Assembly (NCBI RefSeq): GCF_902859805.1
Contig: NZ_CADIKC010000007.1
Location: 62,001-126,000, forward strand
Direction of reading: 5' to 3'
From: Paraburkholderia sediminicola
Lineage (GTDB): Bacteria; Pseudomonadota; Gammaproteobacteria; Burkholderiales; Burkholderiaceae
Length of the DNA stretch: 64,000 bases
Shown here: positions 1-7,946 of the stretch, one piece after another
Numbering within the stretch: position 1 is the first letter of the stretch
Layout: each line of letters begins with the position of its first letter
The notes under the pieces: generated by a model
Told to the model about the DNA's origin: nothing
Seen by the model: only the letters and a program-made list of their open reading frames with translations
Database searches by the model: none
Position numbers and translations under genes: made by a program

Positions 1-2175
1 CACGTCGGGATCGCACCAGTACTGACCTTCGTAAAACAGATAGTCGCCTGCGCGCAAGGGGACAAGATCTCCATCTACAAGAAAGGATGTCTGCTCGTCG
101 CAGAAATCCACATTTCCCGAGAAGTTCGTCACCACGACAGGTTGTCCCAATAGCATGGCTTCGGCAATTACGCGCCCGAACCCTTCGCTACGGTGGAGCG
201 AGATATAAGCGTCGCATGCGGCCATAAAATCGACCGTATCCTGACGGCTCAGTCGCTCTGAGACGATACGGATTCGAGAATCCTGCGCAGCGAGTTCGCA
301 CACTGCGCGCCACGTCGGATCGCTGTCTCGTACATTCATCGCTTTAACGATCAGGCTGACGCCCGAGGTCTGCGTGCCAAATGCTTTCTGAAACGCATGG
401 ATACCGGCGATTGGATTCTTTCGCGTCAGCCACGAGTTGCCGTCGAACATCAGGTAGAACAGGAACTCGTTGGACGGTAAGCCAAACCGGCTGCGGTCGG
501 GATTCACCGGCGCAGGAATGTTCACTGCCATCGGAACGTGATGGACTGCCGTGTCCCCTTGTCTCGCGAATGCCGATTGTACGAACCTGCTTTGCGCCCA
601 AATTTCGTCGACGAGCCGATGAAGCTGGCCGAAGGCGCTCGGCCACTGCGGCAATTCCCACGGCCATGCGCCGATCTTGTACGTGTCAGCCTCGATGAGA
701 TTGCGTCCGCCCTCGAGCGAAAGTCGCAGCATTTCGGGCGGCGGCAGGCAAAAGACGCTCAACCCGTACTTGAGGTTGACGCTCAGCAAGTGGTCGACGG
801 ACGTATCGAGTTTCGCCGGGCCTGCCATGGGCGCATTGATCAGCGCGCATGGGATCTCTGAGAGCCCAAGGGCTTTCGACGCCATTCTTGCGTCTTCGCC
901 GAGCCCGAGCACTCCCTGCGGAAATCCGACAATGTTGACCCCGAACGGGCGCGCGCGCCAGGCACGCTCGATCGACATAACGTATTGATTGCCGCTGCCT
1001 TCGGAATTGGCGCCAACGATGGCAATGGAGATCGAACCCAACGTTGGATATTCGTTTCTGCCGTGGTCCTTCCACCAACTTACCAGCGCTGTTGCTCCGG
1101 CCTCGGTGCTGGAGTCAAATGCCGCCGTCAGGTCAGCGCGGTCCTGCCGGATCGATTCAAGGAATTGCGGGACCACAGAAGTGGGTGTTCCGGGAGCCGA
1201 CTCTGATGCCAGCAAGGTCGGCAAGAGAGTGTTTGTCGACCATTGGATAACCGGGTAGGCGAACTGCCCGTCGCTATCCCACCAGGTCAGTGCGGCCAGG
1301 CGTCCAGTCAATGTTGTCAGATCGAATGCCTGCCGCAAATCAGCCCGGTCGCGACACATCAGAATCAGAAAACGTGGAAGAGGGATCTCCGTGGTGTTAT
1401 CGGAGTCCTCGAGCTCAAAGAGACTCTCAGGCACGCCTGAAAGTATCCACCTGATGCTCGGGTGTTGGTCCTTTCTGTGCTCGCGCCACCAGCCCAGAAA
1501 CGCGATTCGACCGCCGAACGTTTCGAGATCGTACGCTTGCCGCAAATCGGCGCGTTCATTTCTGATGAGGTGCAGCAGACGCGGGCACGGCACTTCGTCG
1601 GTATTACTGCTTTCGTGTGTTTCGAGAAGCGAGTGAAAGATCTCTGCCGGGGACCAGGCGATCCTCGGGTATTCGACCTGGCCGCGCTCTTGCCACCAGC
1701 TCACGCACCCCAGTCGACCGGCAACGGTAGTCAGATCAAAAACCTGTTTCAAATCGGTTCGGTCTTCGACGATTACCGAAAGAAACGCAGGCAAGTCGAA
1801 GCCACTTGGCCCGTCGATATCGGCCGGCTCGAGCAACGTTGCGGTCAGATGTTTTCCGTCCAGAATGCTCGGCGCCGTGCTCTTTAGCCAATATGCAATG
1901 CTTCGGGGGTGGTCCGAGATCAGCGTTGCGTTGTCGAGTTGCTCGACATACGCAAGATCTTGCGATCGGGGTTTCCAATCGAAGTCTGGGTAATCTGTAC
2001 GCGCGACGGATTCCCACCACAGATACAGTGCGATTCGGTCGGTAAGCGTTTTGCAGGAAAACTCAGCGAGGTCCGCACGAAACTTGAGCAAGAAGTAAAC
2101 GGCGCTGGGCAACGCGAATCGTTCGCTTTCGGACGGGTGTCGTGCTTGATCCAGCCACTCGGTTGTTTTTGTCAT
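1..2175 (-). CDS. Family 4 glycosyltransferase with five-repeat N-terminal region (C-terminus cut by window edge)
   Basis: The minus-strand frame is open from an ATG at 2175 to the left edge, giving 725 residues without a stop. Residues about 400-725 look like a GT-B glycosyltransferase of the GT4 type: a GVLGLGEDAR loop near 421-430, and near the visible end SEGFGRVIAEAM at 663-674, the usual nucleotide-sugar-binding Glu-containing segment. Residues 22-379 are five degenerate copies of a module built around R-x-DL, FDL-x-T-x-x-GR and a WW pair followed by YP-x-I-x-W. The start lies 4 bases after the stop of the upstream glycosyltransferase gene, so the two are probably co-transcribed and coupled. 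Donor and acceptor sugars are unknown. The likely role is cytoplasmic assembly of a surface polysaccharide. Confidence 0.85.
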   Translation of the reverse strand, partial: MTKTTEWLDQARHPSESERFALPSAVYFLLKFRADLAEFSCKTLTDRIALYLWWESVARTDYPDFDWKPRSQDLAYVEQLDNATLISDHPRSIAYWLKSTAPSILDGKHLTATLLEPADIDGPSGFDLPAFLSVIVEDRTDLKQVFDLTTVAGRLGCVSWWQERGQVEYPRIAWSPAEIFHSLLETHESSNTDEVPCPRLLHLIRNERADLRQAYDLETFGGRIAFLGWWREHRKDQHPSIRWILSGVPESLFELEDSDNTTEIPLPRFLILMCRDRADLRQAFDLTTLTGRLAALTWWDSDGQFAYPVIQWSTNTLLPTLLASESAPGTPTSVVPQFLESIRQDRADLTAAFDSSTEAGATALVSWWKDHGRNEYPTLGSISIAIVGANSEGSGNQYVMSIERAWRARPFGVNIVGFPQGVLGLGEDARMASKALGLSEIPCALINAPMAGPAKLDTSVDHLLSVNLKYGLSVFCLPPPEMLRLSLEGGRNLIEADTYKIGAWPWELPQWPSAFGQLHRLVDEIWAQSRFVQSAFARQGDTAVHHVPMAVNIPAPVNPDRSRFGLPSNEFLFYLMFDGNSWLTRKNPIAGIHAFQKAFGTQTSGVSLIVKAMNVRDSDPTWRAVCELAAQDSRIRIVSERLSRQDTVDFMAACDAYISLHRSEGFGRVIAEAMLLGQPVVVTNFSGNVDFCDEQTSFLVDGDLVPLRAGDYLFYEGQYWCDPDV
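1039..2112 (-). repeat. Five degenerate protein-level tandem repeats (WW module) inside the glycosyltransferase gene
   Basis: Repeat cores lie at 2112-1975, 1794-1654, 1590-1447, 1383-1240 and 1170-1039, reading along the minus strand. Each encodes about 45-48 residues, and copies 2 to 5 recur with a period near 70 residues. The shared pattern is L/V-P-x-F/L-L, then R-A/T-D-L, then F/Y-D-L-x-T-x-x-G-R, then WW, then YP-x-I-x-W. The copies are recognisable only in protein, so they are old duplications rather than recent DNA repeats. Confidence 0.8.
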
Positions 2176-2179
2176 TTGT

Positions 2180-4354
2180 TTACTGAATCAGATCGGCAAC
2201 TCGGGAAGGCCACGCAAAAGAGAAGTCTTCGTGTTCCAACGTCAGGTTCGGCGAATAGCATGGGTCATTCAGCAAGAAATCACCCCAGCGTTTCTGCACG
2301 TACGCGACTTCACGATTGAATCGGGCGATCTTTTCCGGATTGTCTTCGTATCCGCGAGTCGCAGACTCGTGGTGATACAACTCGGCATAAGGGGTCCACA
2401 CATTGCGATACCCCTCTTTGCGAACGCGCAAGCAGAAGTCGACGTCGTTGAACGCCACCTGTAGCTGTTCGTCGAGTCCGCCGACCTGCTTGAAAATCGA
2501 TTGCCGTACCACGAGGCACGCGGCGGTCACCGCGCACATCGAACTGCGCAGGAGTGTTCTCGAAAAGTAACCCGGTTGAGGCTTGGCACTATGTTTGTGC
2601 GAGTGACCGGCAACGCCCCCGACACCGATAATGACGCCGGCATGCTGCAGCGTGTCGTTCGGATAGAGCAGTTTCGCGCCCACACAGCCCACGCCCGGTT
2701 GCAGCGCGAGCGACACCATTTCGCTCAGCCATTCCGGCGTGATGACTTCGATATCGTTGTTCATCAGACAGACGAAATCGGCTGTACTCGCAAGACCTAC
2801 GCGATTGTTCAGTGCCGAGTAGTTGAACGGGGCATCGTCCCGCTTCACTGTCACGACGCCGTCTGCCTGCAAGCGGGCAAAGAGTTCGTGCGTCGCTGGT
2901 TCGACCGAACCATTGTCGATGATCGTGATGCGAAAGTTCTTGTAGGTGGTCTTCTCGCGAATCGACGCCACACATTGCTCAACCAGACGAGCAGCATCGC
3001 GCGTCGGAATGATGATTTCGACCGACGGTTCGGCGTCCGGCAGTTCGTAGCACACCTTGTTGTAACCGCTCGCTCCGGGCGCCGGTTCGACATGGCCCTT
3101 TACGCCTTTTCTCTGCAAGTGCTCATCGATTGCACGCATCGCTGCGATGTGTGCATACGGCTTGGCTTCATGCGTCAATGCAGTGCTTTGCGGGTGTACG
3201 CGCCAGTGATAGAGCACGCGCGGAATGTGATGAATCGCACCTTCGCCGCAGTAGTCGAGGAATCGCAGCGCCAGATCGTAGTCTTGCGAACCGTTGAACT
3301 CGTCGCGGAATCCGCCGATTTCCCGCATTGCCGAAGCACGGTACACACCGAAGTGCGTGATCATGTTCTGACTAAGGAACAGGTCGTAGTTGAACGCCGG
3401 CTTGAAGTACGGTTCGGAACGTACGCCGTCCACCGAAATCTTGTCTTCGTCCGAGTAGATCAACGAGGCTTCCGGATGCTCCTGTAGGGCTTCTGCGACA
3501 CAAAACAGTGCGAGCGGGTGAAGTTCGTCATCGTGATCCAGCAAGCCTACGAATTCACCCGTGACCAGTTCGAGCGCGCTGTTGCTCGCAGCGCTGATGC
3601 GGCCGTTCGTGGTGCGGTAGGTGACCTTGATGCGAGGATCTTTGCGCGCGTACTCCGTGAGCGTTTTTCGAACGCTGGGGTCAGAGGAGTTGTCGTCCGC
3701 GATGCAAAGCTCCCAGTTGTCGTACACCTGGTTGATGACCGAATCGATTGCCTTGCGAAGCCAGCGCTCCGGCGTGTTGTAGGTCGGCATCAGCACGCTG
3801 AATAGCGGCTTGTCCTTCCAGCCCGACACGCGCTTGCGCAGCGCGGTGTAGGCGGAACGCTGCGGCTCGTGCGACTTGATCCACTTCGGATAGTCGCGAC
3901 GGCCGTCGGCCACAGGTGCCGGTGTGTTGGTGACAAGGCTTGGTGGCGCAGCCAGCATGCGGCGTGGCCGATGCAGAACGAATGGCACCTCGCGCGCCAG
4001 AAGCTCGATGTTGAAATTGCTGATGGAGAAGAGCCCGGGCTGTGCGATCGGATCCAGGCGCAACGCGTTCGTGGCGAAGGGCAGAAGCAGATCCTGCTTG
4101 ACCGTGCCATCCGAACCGACTGTCATGTAGACGGCCGTTGTTTCGGACATGCCTTGGCCTGCGTCGTAGTAAAGGACGCAAGGCGATGCCGGCAGCTTGT
4201 CAGTCTGCAACTGGAAGGAGACCCGGACATGTCTGCCCACCATCTTCTTCCAGCCTTTGATCCAGAACTGCGGATCGTTATTGATCGCTAGCCACGGAAA
4301 AGCCGCACTCGACGTTTTTTCAACGTTCTTTAAAGGACGCAACTGAAATTTCAT
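2180..4354 (-). CDS. Two-domain family 2 glycosyltransferase (rhamnan/O-antigen type)
   Basis: This 724-residue protein carries two GT-A family 2 domains. The first starts near residue 184 (FSVLMPTYN) with a DDNSSD nucleotide-binding segment near 218. The second starts near 444 (VEIIIPTRD) with IDNGS near 477, LMNNDIEVI near 530 and FNDVDFCLRVRKEGY near 636. The first about 180 residues are an unassigned domain. Tandem GT2 domains of this kind are common in enzymes that elongate O-antigen or rhamnose-containing glycans, each domain adding one sugar; the actual sugars cannot be read here. It sits 4 bases after the upstream GT4 gene and 4 bases before the next, forming a three-gene leftward operon. 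Confidence 0.88.
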   Translation of the reverse strand: MKFQLRPLKNVEKTSSAAFPWLAINNDPQFWIKGWKKMVGRHVRVSFQLQTDKLPASPCVLYYDAGQGMSETTAVYMTVGSDGTVKQDLLLPFATNALRLDPIAQPGLFSISNFNIELLAREVPFVLHRPRRMLAAPPSLVTNTPAPVADGRRDYPKWIKSHEPQRSAYTALRKRVSGWKDKPLFSVLMPTYNTPERWLRKAIDSVINQVYDNWELCIADDNSSDPSVRKTLTEYARKDPRIKVTYRTTNGRISAASNSALELVTGEFVGLLDHDDELHPLALFCVAEALQEHPEASLIYSDEDKISVDGVRSEPYFKPAFNYDLFLSQNMITHFGVYRASAMREIGGFRDEFNGSQDYDLALRFLDYCGEGAIHHIPRVLYHWRVHPQSTALTHEAKPYAHIAAMRAIDEHLQRKGVKGHVEPAPGASGYNKVCYELPDAEPSVEIIIPTRDAARLVEQCVASIREKTTYKNFRITIIDNGSVEPATHELFARLQADGVVTVKRDDAPFNYSALNNRVGLASTADFVCLMNNDIEVITPEWLSEMVSLALQPGVGCVGAKLLYPNDTLQHAGVIIGVGGVAGHSHKHSAKPQPGYFSRTLLRSSMCAVTAACLVVRQSIFKQVGGLDEQLQVAFNDVDFCLRVRKEGYRNVWTPYAELYHHESATRGYEDNPEKIARFNREVAYVQKRWGDFLLNDPCYSPNLTLEHEDFSFAWPSRVADLIQ

Positions 4355-4358
4355 ATTC

Positions 4359-5336
4359 TCACACCAGGGAGCGGTAAGTCGTTTCTAATTGAGTGAGCAC
4401 CGTTTGCCAGTTCAGGTGTCGACGGTGCGCCTCAGCGGCGTGCATCGTGCGCGAACCTCGCGGTTTTGCTGCTCGGCGTATCGCGTCGACAATGCTGTCG
4501 ACATTTGAGGGATCCAGATACTCCACCTCATCGCCGAAGTATTCGCGTGTCGACCCCACCTCGGTCACTGCCGCGGGGCATCCCGCTGCATGAGCCTCGA
4601 GTGCAGCGAGCCCCGGTGTTTCCAACGTGCTCGGCAAAACGAACACTTCGCATGCCGCGTACGCGGAGCGAAGTGCCGGCGAATCATGGGCTAATGTGCC
4701 GGCGTATATGACCTGGTCACCACCCTCTGCGAAGCACGCCTTCGCATATTCCGGATCGCGCTGATGGCCGATCAGAACAAGCTTCAGCTCGGGGAACGAT
4801 TTCATCGCCTTGACCAGCGCCAACTGGTTTTTGCGCGGCTCGATGTTGCCCACGTTCAGCACGAAGCGGTCGTGAATCTTGAACTCGTTGCGAAACAGCT
4901 CGGGCGCGACCGGCTCGTAAAAGCTTTCCTCGACGCCGTTCAGAACCGTGACGAATTTTTCTCGTGGAAGGTCAAAGATCCGCGCGAGCGTTTCGCACTC
5001 GATGTCTGAATTCGCAACGACGCGGTCCGCCAACGAAAACTGGTGATGGATCTCACCGATCGGATAGAGATGCTTGGTCTCTTCCGTCACCCACAGACTG
5101 GACGAGACCACCAGGGGCAGACCCAACTGCTTAACGAAGTTGCAGAAATGGACTGAGCCACCGACACACGAAAAGAAGTGGACCACGTCATGTTCGAGGA
5201 ACCGTGGGTTCCATTGATCGAACAACGTGACGTCCACTCCGTGCGCGGGTAGATGCTTGCGATACGCAAGCAGCTGTATTTCTCCGCCTCCGGGGGTGTG
5301 GAAGGCCATTGGGTAAGTGGCGAACAGCACTTTCAT
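4359..5336 (-). CDS. Family 4 glycosyltransferase
   Basis: The 325-residue protein begins with a beta-strand and the glycine-rich acceptor loop PGGGEIQL (residues 15-22). It continues to the typical GT4 C-terminal half: NVGNIEPRKN, then PSTLETPGLAALEAHAAG with the E239-x7-E247 pair that contacts the nucleotide sugar. Length fits a single GT-B enzyme. It is the first gene of the leftward three-gene operon, and the promoter should lie in the 600-base gap to its right. It probably transfers a sugar during O-antigen or capsule assembly at the cytoplasmic membrane; substrate unknown. Confidence 0.88.
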   Translation of the reverse strand: MKVLFATYPMAFHTPGGGEIQLLAYRKHLPAHGVDVTLFDQWNPRFLEHDVVHFFSCVGGSVHFCNFVKQLGLPLVVSSSLWVTEETKHLYPIGEIHHQFSLADRVVANSDIECETLARIFDLPREKFVTVLNGVEESFYEPVAPELFRNEFKIHDRFVLNVGNIEPRKNQLALVKAMKSFPELKLVLIGHQRDPEYAKACFAEGGDQVIYAGTLAHDSPALRSAYAACEVFVLPSTLETPGLAALEAHAAGCPAAVTEVGSTREYFGDEVEYLDPSNVDSIVDAIRRAAKPRGSRTMHAAEAHRRHLNWQTVLTQLETTYRSLV

Positions 5337-5943
5337 GAATGGGACTCTATCTGCTCAAACTTTTATTCAGATCGGCAATGCCTGCCAGCGCACAGGCGCG
5401 CATGATGCGCTCCCGATCACGCGGCGCGAAATGGCGACCCGTAAGATGCCCGATGGCGATCCGCCCGGCCCGTGGCGCGACGTACGCGCGGCGGCGCGAT
5501 GCAAAGCCCAGTGGTAACAGTGGTAACCAAGTGTCGACTCACCGGAGCGCGGGTCGCCGCGCCTCCACGTCGCTCTGGGGCGAAGTTGATTGTGCTGTCG
5601 TCGAGCACGTCGGACCGAAACTGCGAATTCCACATGCGCGAATATGTTTGAGATGTTAAGAAGTGTTCGAACTGGTCTCTGAGTGGCCCGTCCGTTTTAT
5701 CATCACGACCCGAAACCTCCGCCGTGCTTTCAGCCTGTTAGCTACCCGCGCATTTTAGCGCCTAACGCTTACGAGAACCGGTTTGAAGCGAAAGCTGCCC
5801 GCATACAATACGGTTCCCAAACAGACTTCTACAGAAGCATCGCCGATGCCAGATTGTATCGTGTCTCATCAGCCTGTCCCGCCGTTTGTAGGCGGGGTAA
5901 TCCATGCCGGAGCGTGGTCACGTCGCCAGTGGGACGCCGCCCG
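5337..5943. promoter_or_regulatory. Divergent intergenic region between two polysaccharide operons, no gene seen
   Basis: About 600 bases separate the leftward glycosyltransferase operon from the rightward epimerase gene. Open frames here have no recognisable protein character. It must contain promoters for both directions. A weak sigma-70-like pair on the plus strand is TTGAAG at 5783 and TACAAT at 5804, with a short 15-base spacer. No JUMPStart/ops element was recognised. Confidence 0.4.
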
Positions 5944-6903
5944 ATGACTCAACGCGTGCTGATTACCGGCGCCAACGGCTTTGTCGGCCAAGCGGTATCC
6001 CAAGCGCTGCTGCAGCGCGGCGACAGCGTCGTCGGCGTAGTGCGCCGCCCGCAAACCACCGTCGAAGGCGTCCGCGAATGGCTCTTCGACGCGAACGACT
6101 TCGAAGGCATCGACCAACGCTGGCCCGTGGCAACGCGCTGCGACGCGGTTATCCACCTCGCCGCGCGCGTGCACATGAAGCACGAAACGACGGCTGATCC
6201 CCTTGCCGCCTATCGCGCCACCAACGTCACAGGCGCTTTGCGCGTCGCCGCTGCCGCCCGCCGCGCGGGTGCGCGCCGCTTCGTTTTCGTCAGCAGCATC
6301 AAAGCAGTGGGGGAAAGCAGCGCCGGCCGGCCCATTACCGAAGCAGACGAACCCACACCTACCGATCCTTACGGCATCTCCAAGCTCGAAGCCGAGCGCG
6401 CGTTGATCGACTACGGCCGTGAATCGGGCCTCGAAATCGTGATCGTGCGCCCGCCGCTGGTCTACGGCCCCGGCGTGCGCGCCAACTTCCTGCAACTGAT
6501 GAGTGCCATTGCTAACGGCGTGCCGTTGCCGCTCGGCGCAATTGCAGCCCGTCGCAGCCTCCTGTTCGTCGACAACCTGGCCGACGCGCTCGTGCACTGC
6601 ACAACTGACCCGCGCGCCGCGGGCGAGACCTTCCACGTGACTGATGGTCGCGATCTCAGCGTCTCGGAGTTAGCCCGGTCACTCGCCACACAACTGCACG
6701 CGCCGGCGCGCCTGATACCCGTTCCCGTCGGTTTGCTGAGCCTCGCCGGCCGCCTGAGCGGCCGCTCGGCCCAGGTCGACCGGCTTATCGGTGAACTACG
6801 CCTCGACAGTTCTCACATCCGCGAGCGCCTCGGCTGGTACCCGCCTTATACCGTCGAACATGGCTTGCTGGAGACGGCTGCCTGGTATCGTTCCACGCAC
6901 TAA
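5944..6903 (+). CDS. NAD-dependent epimerase/reductase of the SDR family (WbpV/WbiG-like)
   Basis: This is an extended short-chain dehydrogenase of 319 residues. The NAD-binding glycine motif TGANGFVG is at residues 8-15 and the catalytic Y143-x3-K147 pair lies in PYGISK. The open frame reaches back to 5683, but the extra 87 residues have no family character and precede the Rossmann start, so the ATG at 5944 is chosen. The next two genes encode a WbpL-like transferase and a WbpM-like dehydratase. In Pseudomonas and Burkholderia O-antigen clusters the equivalent enzyme (WbpV, WbiG) reduces or epimerises the 4-keto sugar made by WbpM, giving UDP-QuiNAc or UDP-FucNAc. That role is inferred from context. 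Confidence 0.85.
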   Translation: MTQRVLITGANGFVGQAVSQALLQRGDSVVGVVRRPQTTVEGVREWLFDANDFEGIDQRWPVATRCDAVIHLAARVHMKHETTADPLAAYRATNVTGALRVAAAARRAGARRFVFVSSIKAVGESSAGRPITEADEPTPTDPYGISKLEAERALIDYGRESGLEIVIVRPPLVYGPGVRANFLQLMSAIANGVPLPLGAIAARRSLLFVDNLADALVHCTTDPRAAGETFHVTDGRDLSVSELARSLATQLHAPARLIPVPVGLLSLAGRLSGRSAQVDRLIGELRLDSSHIRERLGWYPPYTVEHGLLETAAWYRSTH

Positions 6904-6912
6904 ACCTACTCA

Positions 6913-7935
6913 ATGCCGATCGCTTCGCTCCTTACCGCTCCTTTCCTGCATCTGCTCCTTTGGGGCGTCCTCGCGCTATGCGCATGCGCGGGCATCCTAT
7001 GGTTTCTGCTCCGAACCGGCCTGGCCTGGCGCCTCGCCACGGACATCCCCAATGACCGTTCGCTGCACACGCGTCCAACGCCGCGCGTCGGCGGCTGGGG
7101 CATCGTGCCGGTGGTCGTGATCCTGATCTGGCTCGCGGCACCCGCCCTATGGTTGCCCGCACTGCTGGCGGGGCTGCTGGCCGCGTTGTCGCAAATCGAC
7201 GACCGCCGCGGCTTGCCCGCCCGAGTCCGGTTCGGCGGCCACGCGGCGGCGGTGGTTGCGCTGATCGTCGTCTACCCGGCCGCAGCGCCCTGGTGGGCTT
7301 TGGCAGCGTTGGCGTTCTTACTCATCTGGCTGGTCAATTTGTACAATTTCATGGACGGTTCGGACGGTCTTGCCGGTGGCATGGCTCTGTTCGGCTTTGG
7401 CGGCTACGCAATCGCCGCGTCCATTTCAACCCATCCGGATCCCGCGCTGGCATTGGCTTGCCTTGTCGTGGCGGGCGCGGCAGCGGGGTTTCTGCTGTTC
7501 AATTTTCATCCTGCCCGCATTTTTCTCGGTGATGCGGGTTCGATCCCCCTGGGATTTCTGGCCGGCGCCCTTGGTTACTGGGGTTGGCGCGAAGGTGTGT
7601 GGCCAATCTGGTTCCCTGCGGTAAGTTTTTCCCCTTTTATCGGCGATGCGTCGGTTACTCTGCTGAAACGGCTGCTCCGCGGTGAAAAGTTTTGGCAGGC
7701 GCACCGCGAACACTACTATCAAAGATTGGTGCAGGGCGGTTTCGGGCACGCATCAACGGCCCGAATTTGGTATTTGTTCATGGTCGCGGGCATAATGCTT
7801 GCTTTGTGGGCACTGGGTATTGCTGTGGTTTATCAATGGCTTGTCGTCGTCGCATGGGCTGCTGTGCTCGTGCTCGCCGGGCTTTGCATTGATCGCTACT
7901 GGCGGCGTCATGTGTCCCGTTCCGGGCAATCTTGA
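6913..7935 (+). CDS. wbpL: Polyprenyl-phosphate sugar-1-phosphate transferase (WecA/WbpL/WbiH type)
   Basis: A 340-residue polytopic membrane enzyme of the MraY/WecA family. Family signatures are the Mg-binding aspartates in QIDDRRGL (near residue 95), NLYNFMDGSDGLAGG (near 144-158) and FHPARIFLGDAGSIPLGF. It moves a sugar-1-phosphate from a UDP-sugar to undecaprenyl phosphate, the first committed step of O-antigen assembly, at the cytoplasmic face of the inner membrane. It begins 9 bases after the epimerase gene, and wbpM begins 11 bases after its stop, so the three form one transcription unit. The preferred sugar is probably QuiNAc or FucNAc, by analogy only. Confidence 0.88.
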   Translation: MPIASLLTAPFLHLLLWGVLALCACAGILWFLLRTGLAWRLATDIPNDRSLHTRPTPRVGGWGIVPVVVILIWLAAPALWLPALLAGLLAALSQIDDRRGLPARVRFGGHAAAVVALIVVYPAAAPWWALAALAFLLIWLVNLYNFMDGSDGLAGGMALFGFGGYAIAASISTHPDPALALACLVVAGAAAGFLLFNFHPARIFLGDAGSIPLGFLAGALGYWGWREGVWPIWFPAVSFSPFIGDASVTLLKRLLRGEKFWQAHREHYYQRLVQGGFGHASTARIWYLFMVAGIMLALWALGIAVVYQWLVVVAWAAVLVLAGLCIDRYWRRHVSRSGQS

Positions 7936-7946
7936 GGTTCTGCGCA

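Noticed and set aside
5683..5943. N-terminal extension of the epimerase
   Set aside because: The extra residues lack SDR character and the Rossmann motif starts normally after ATG 5944.
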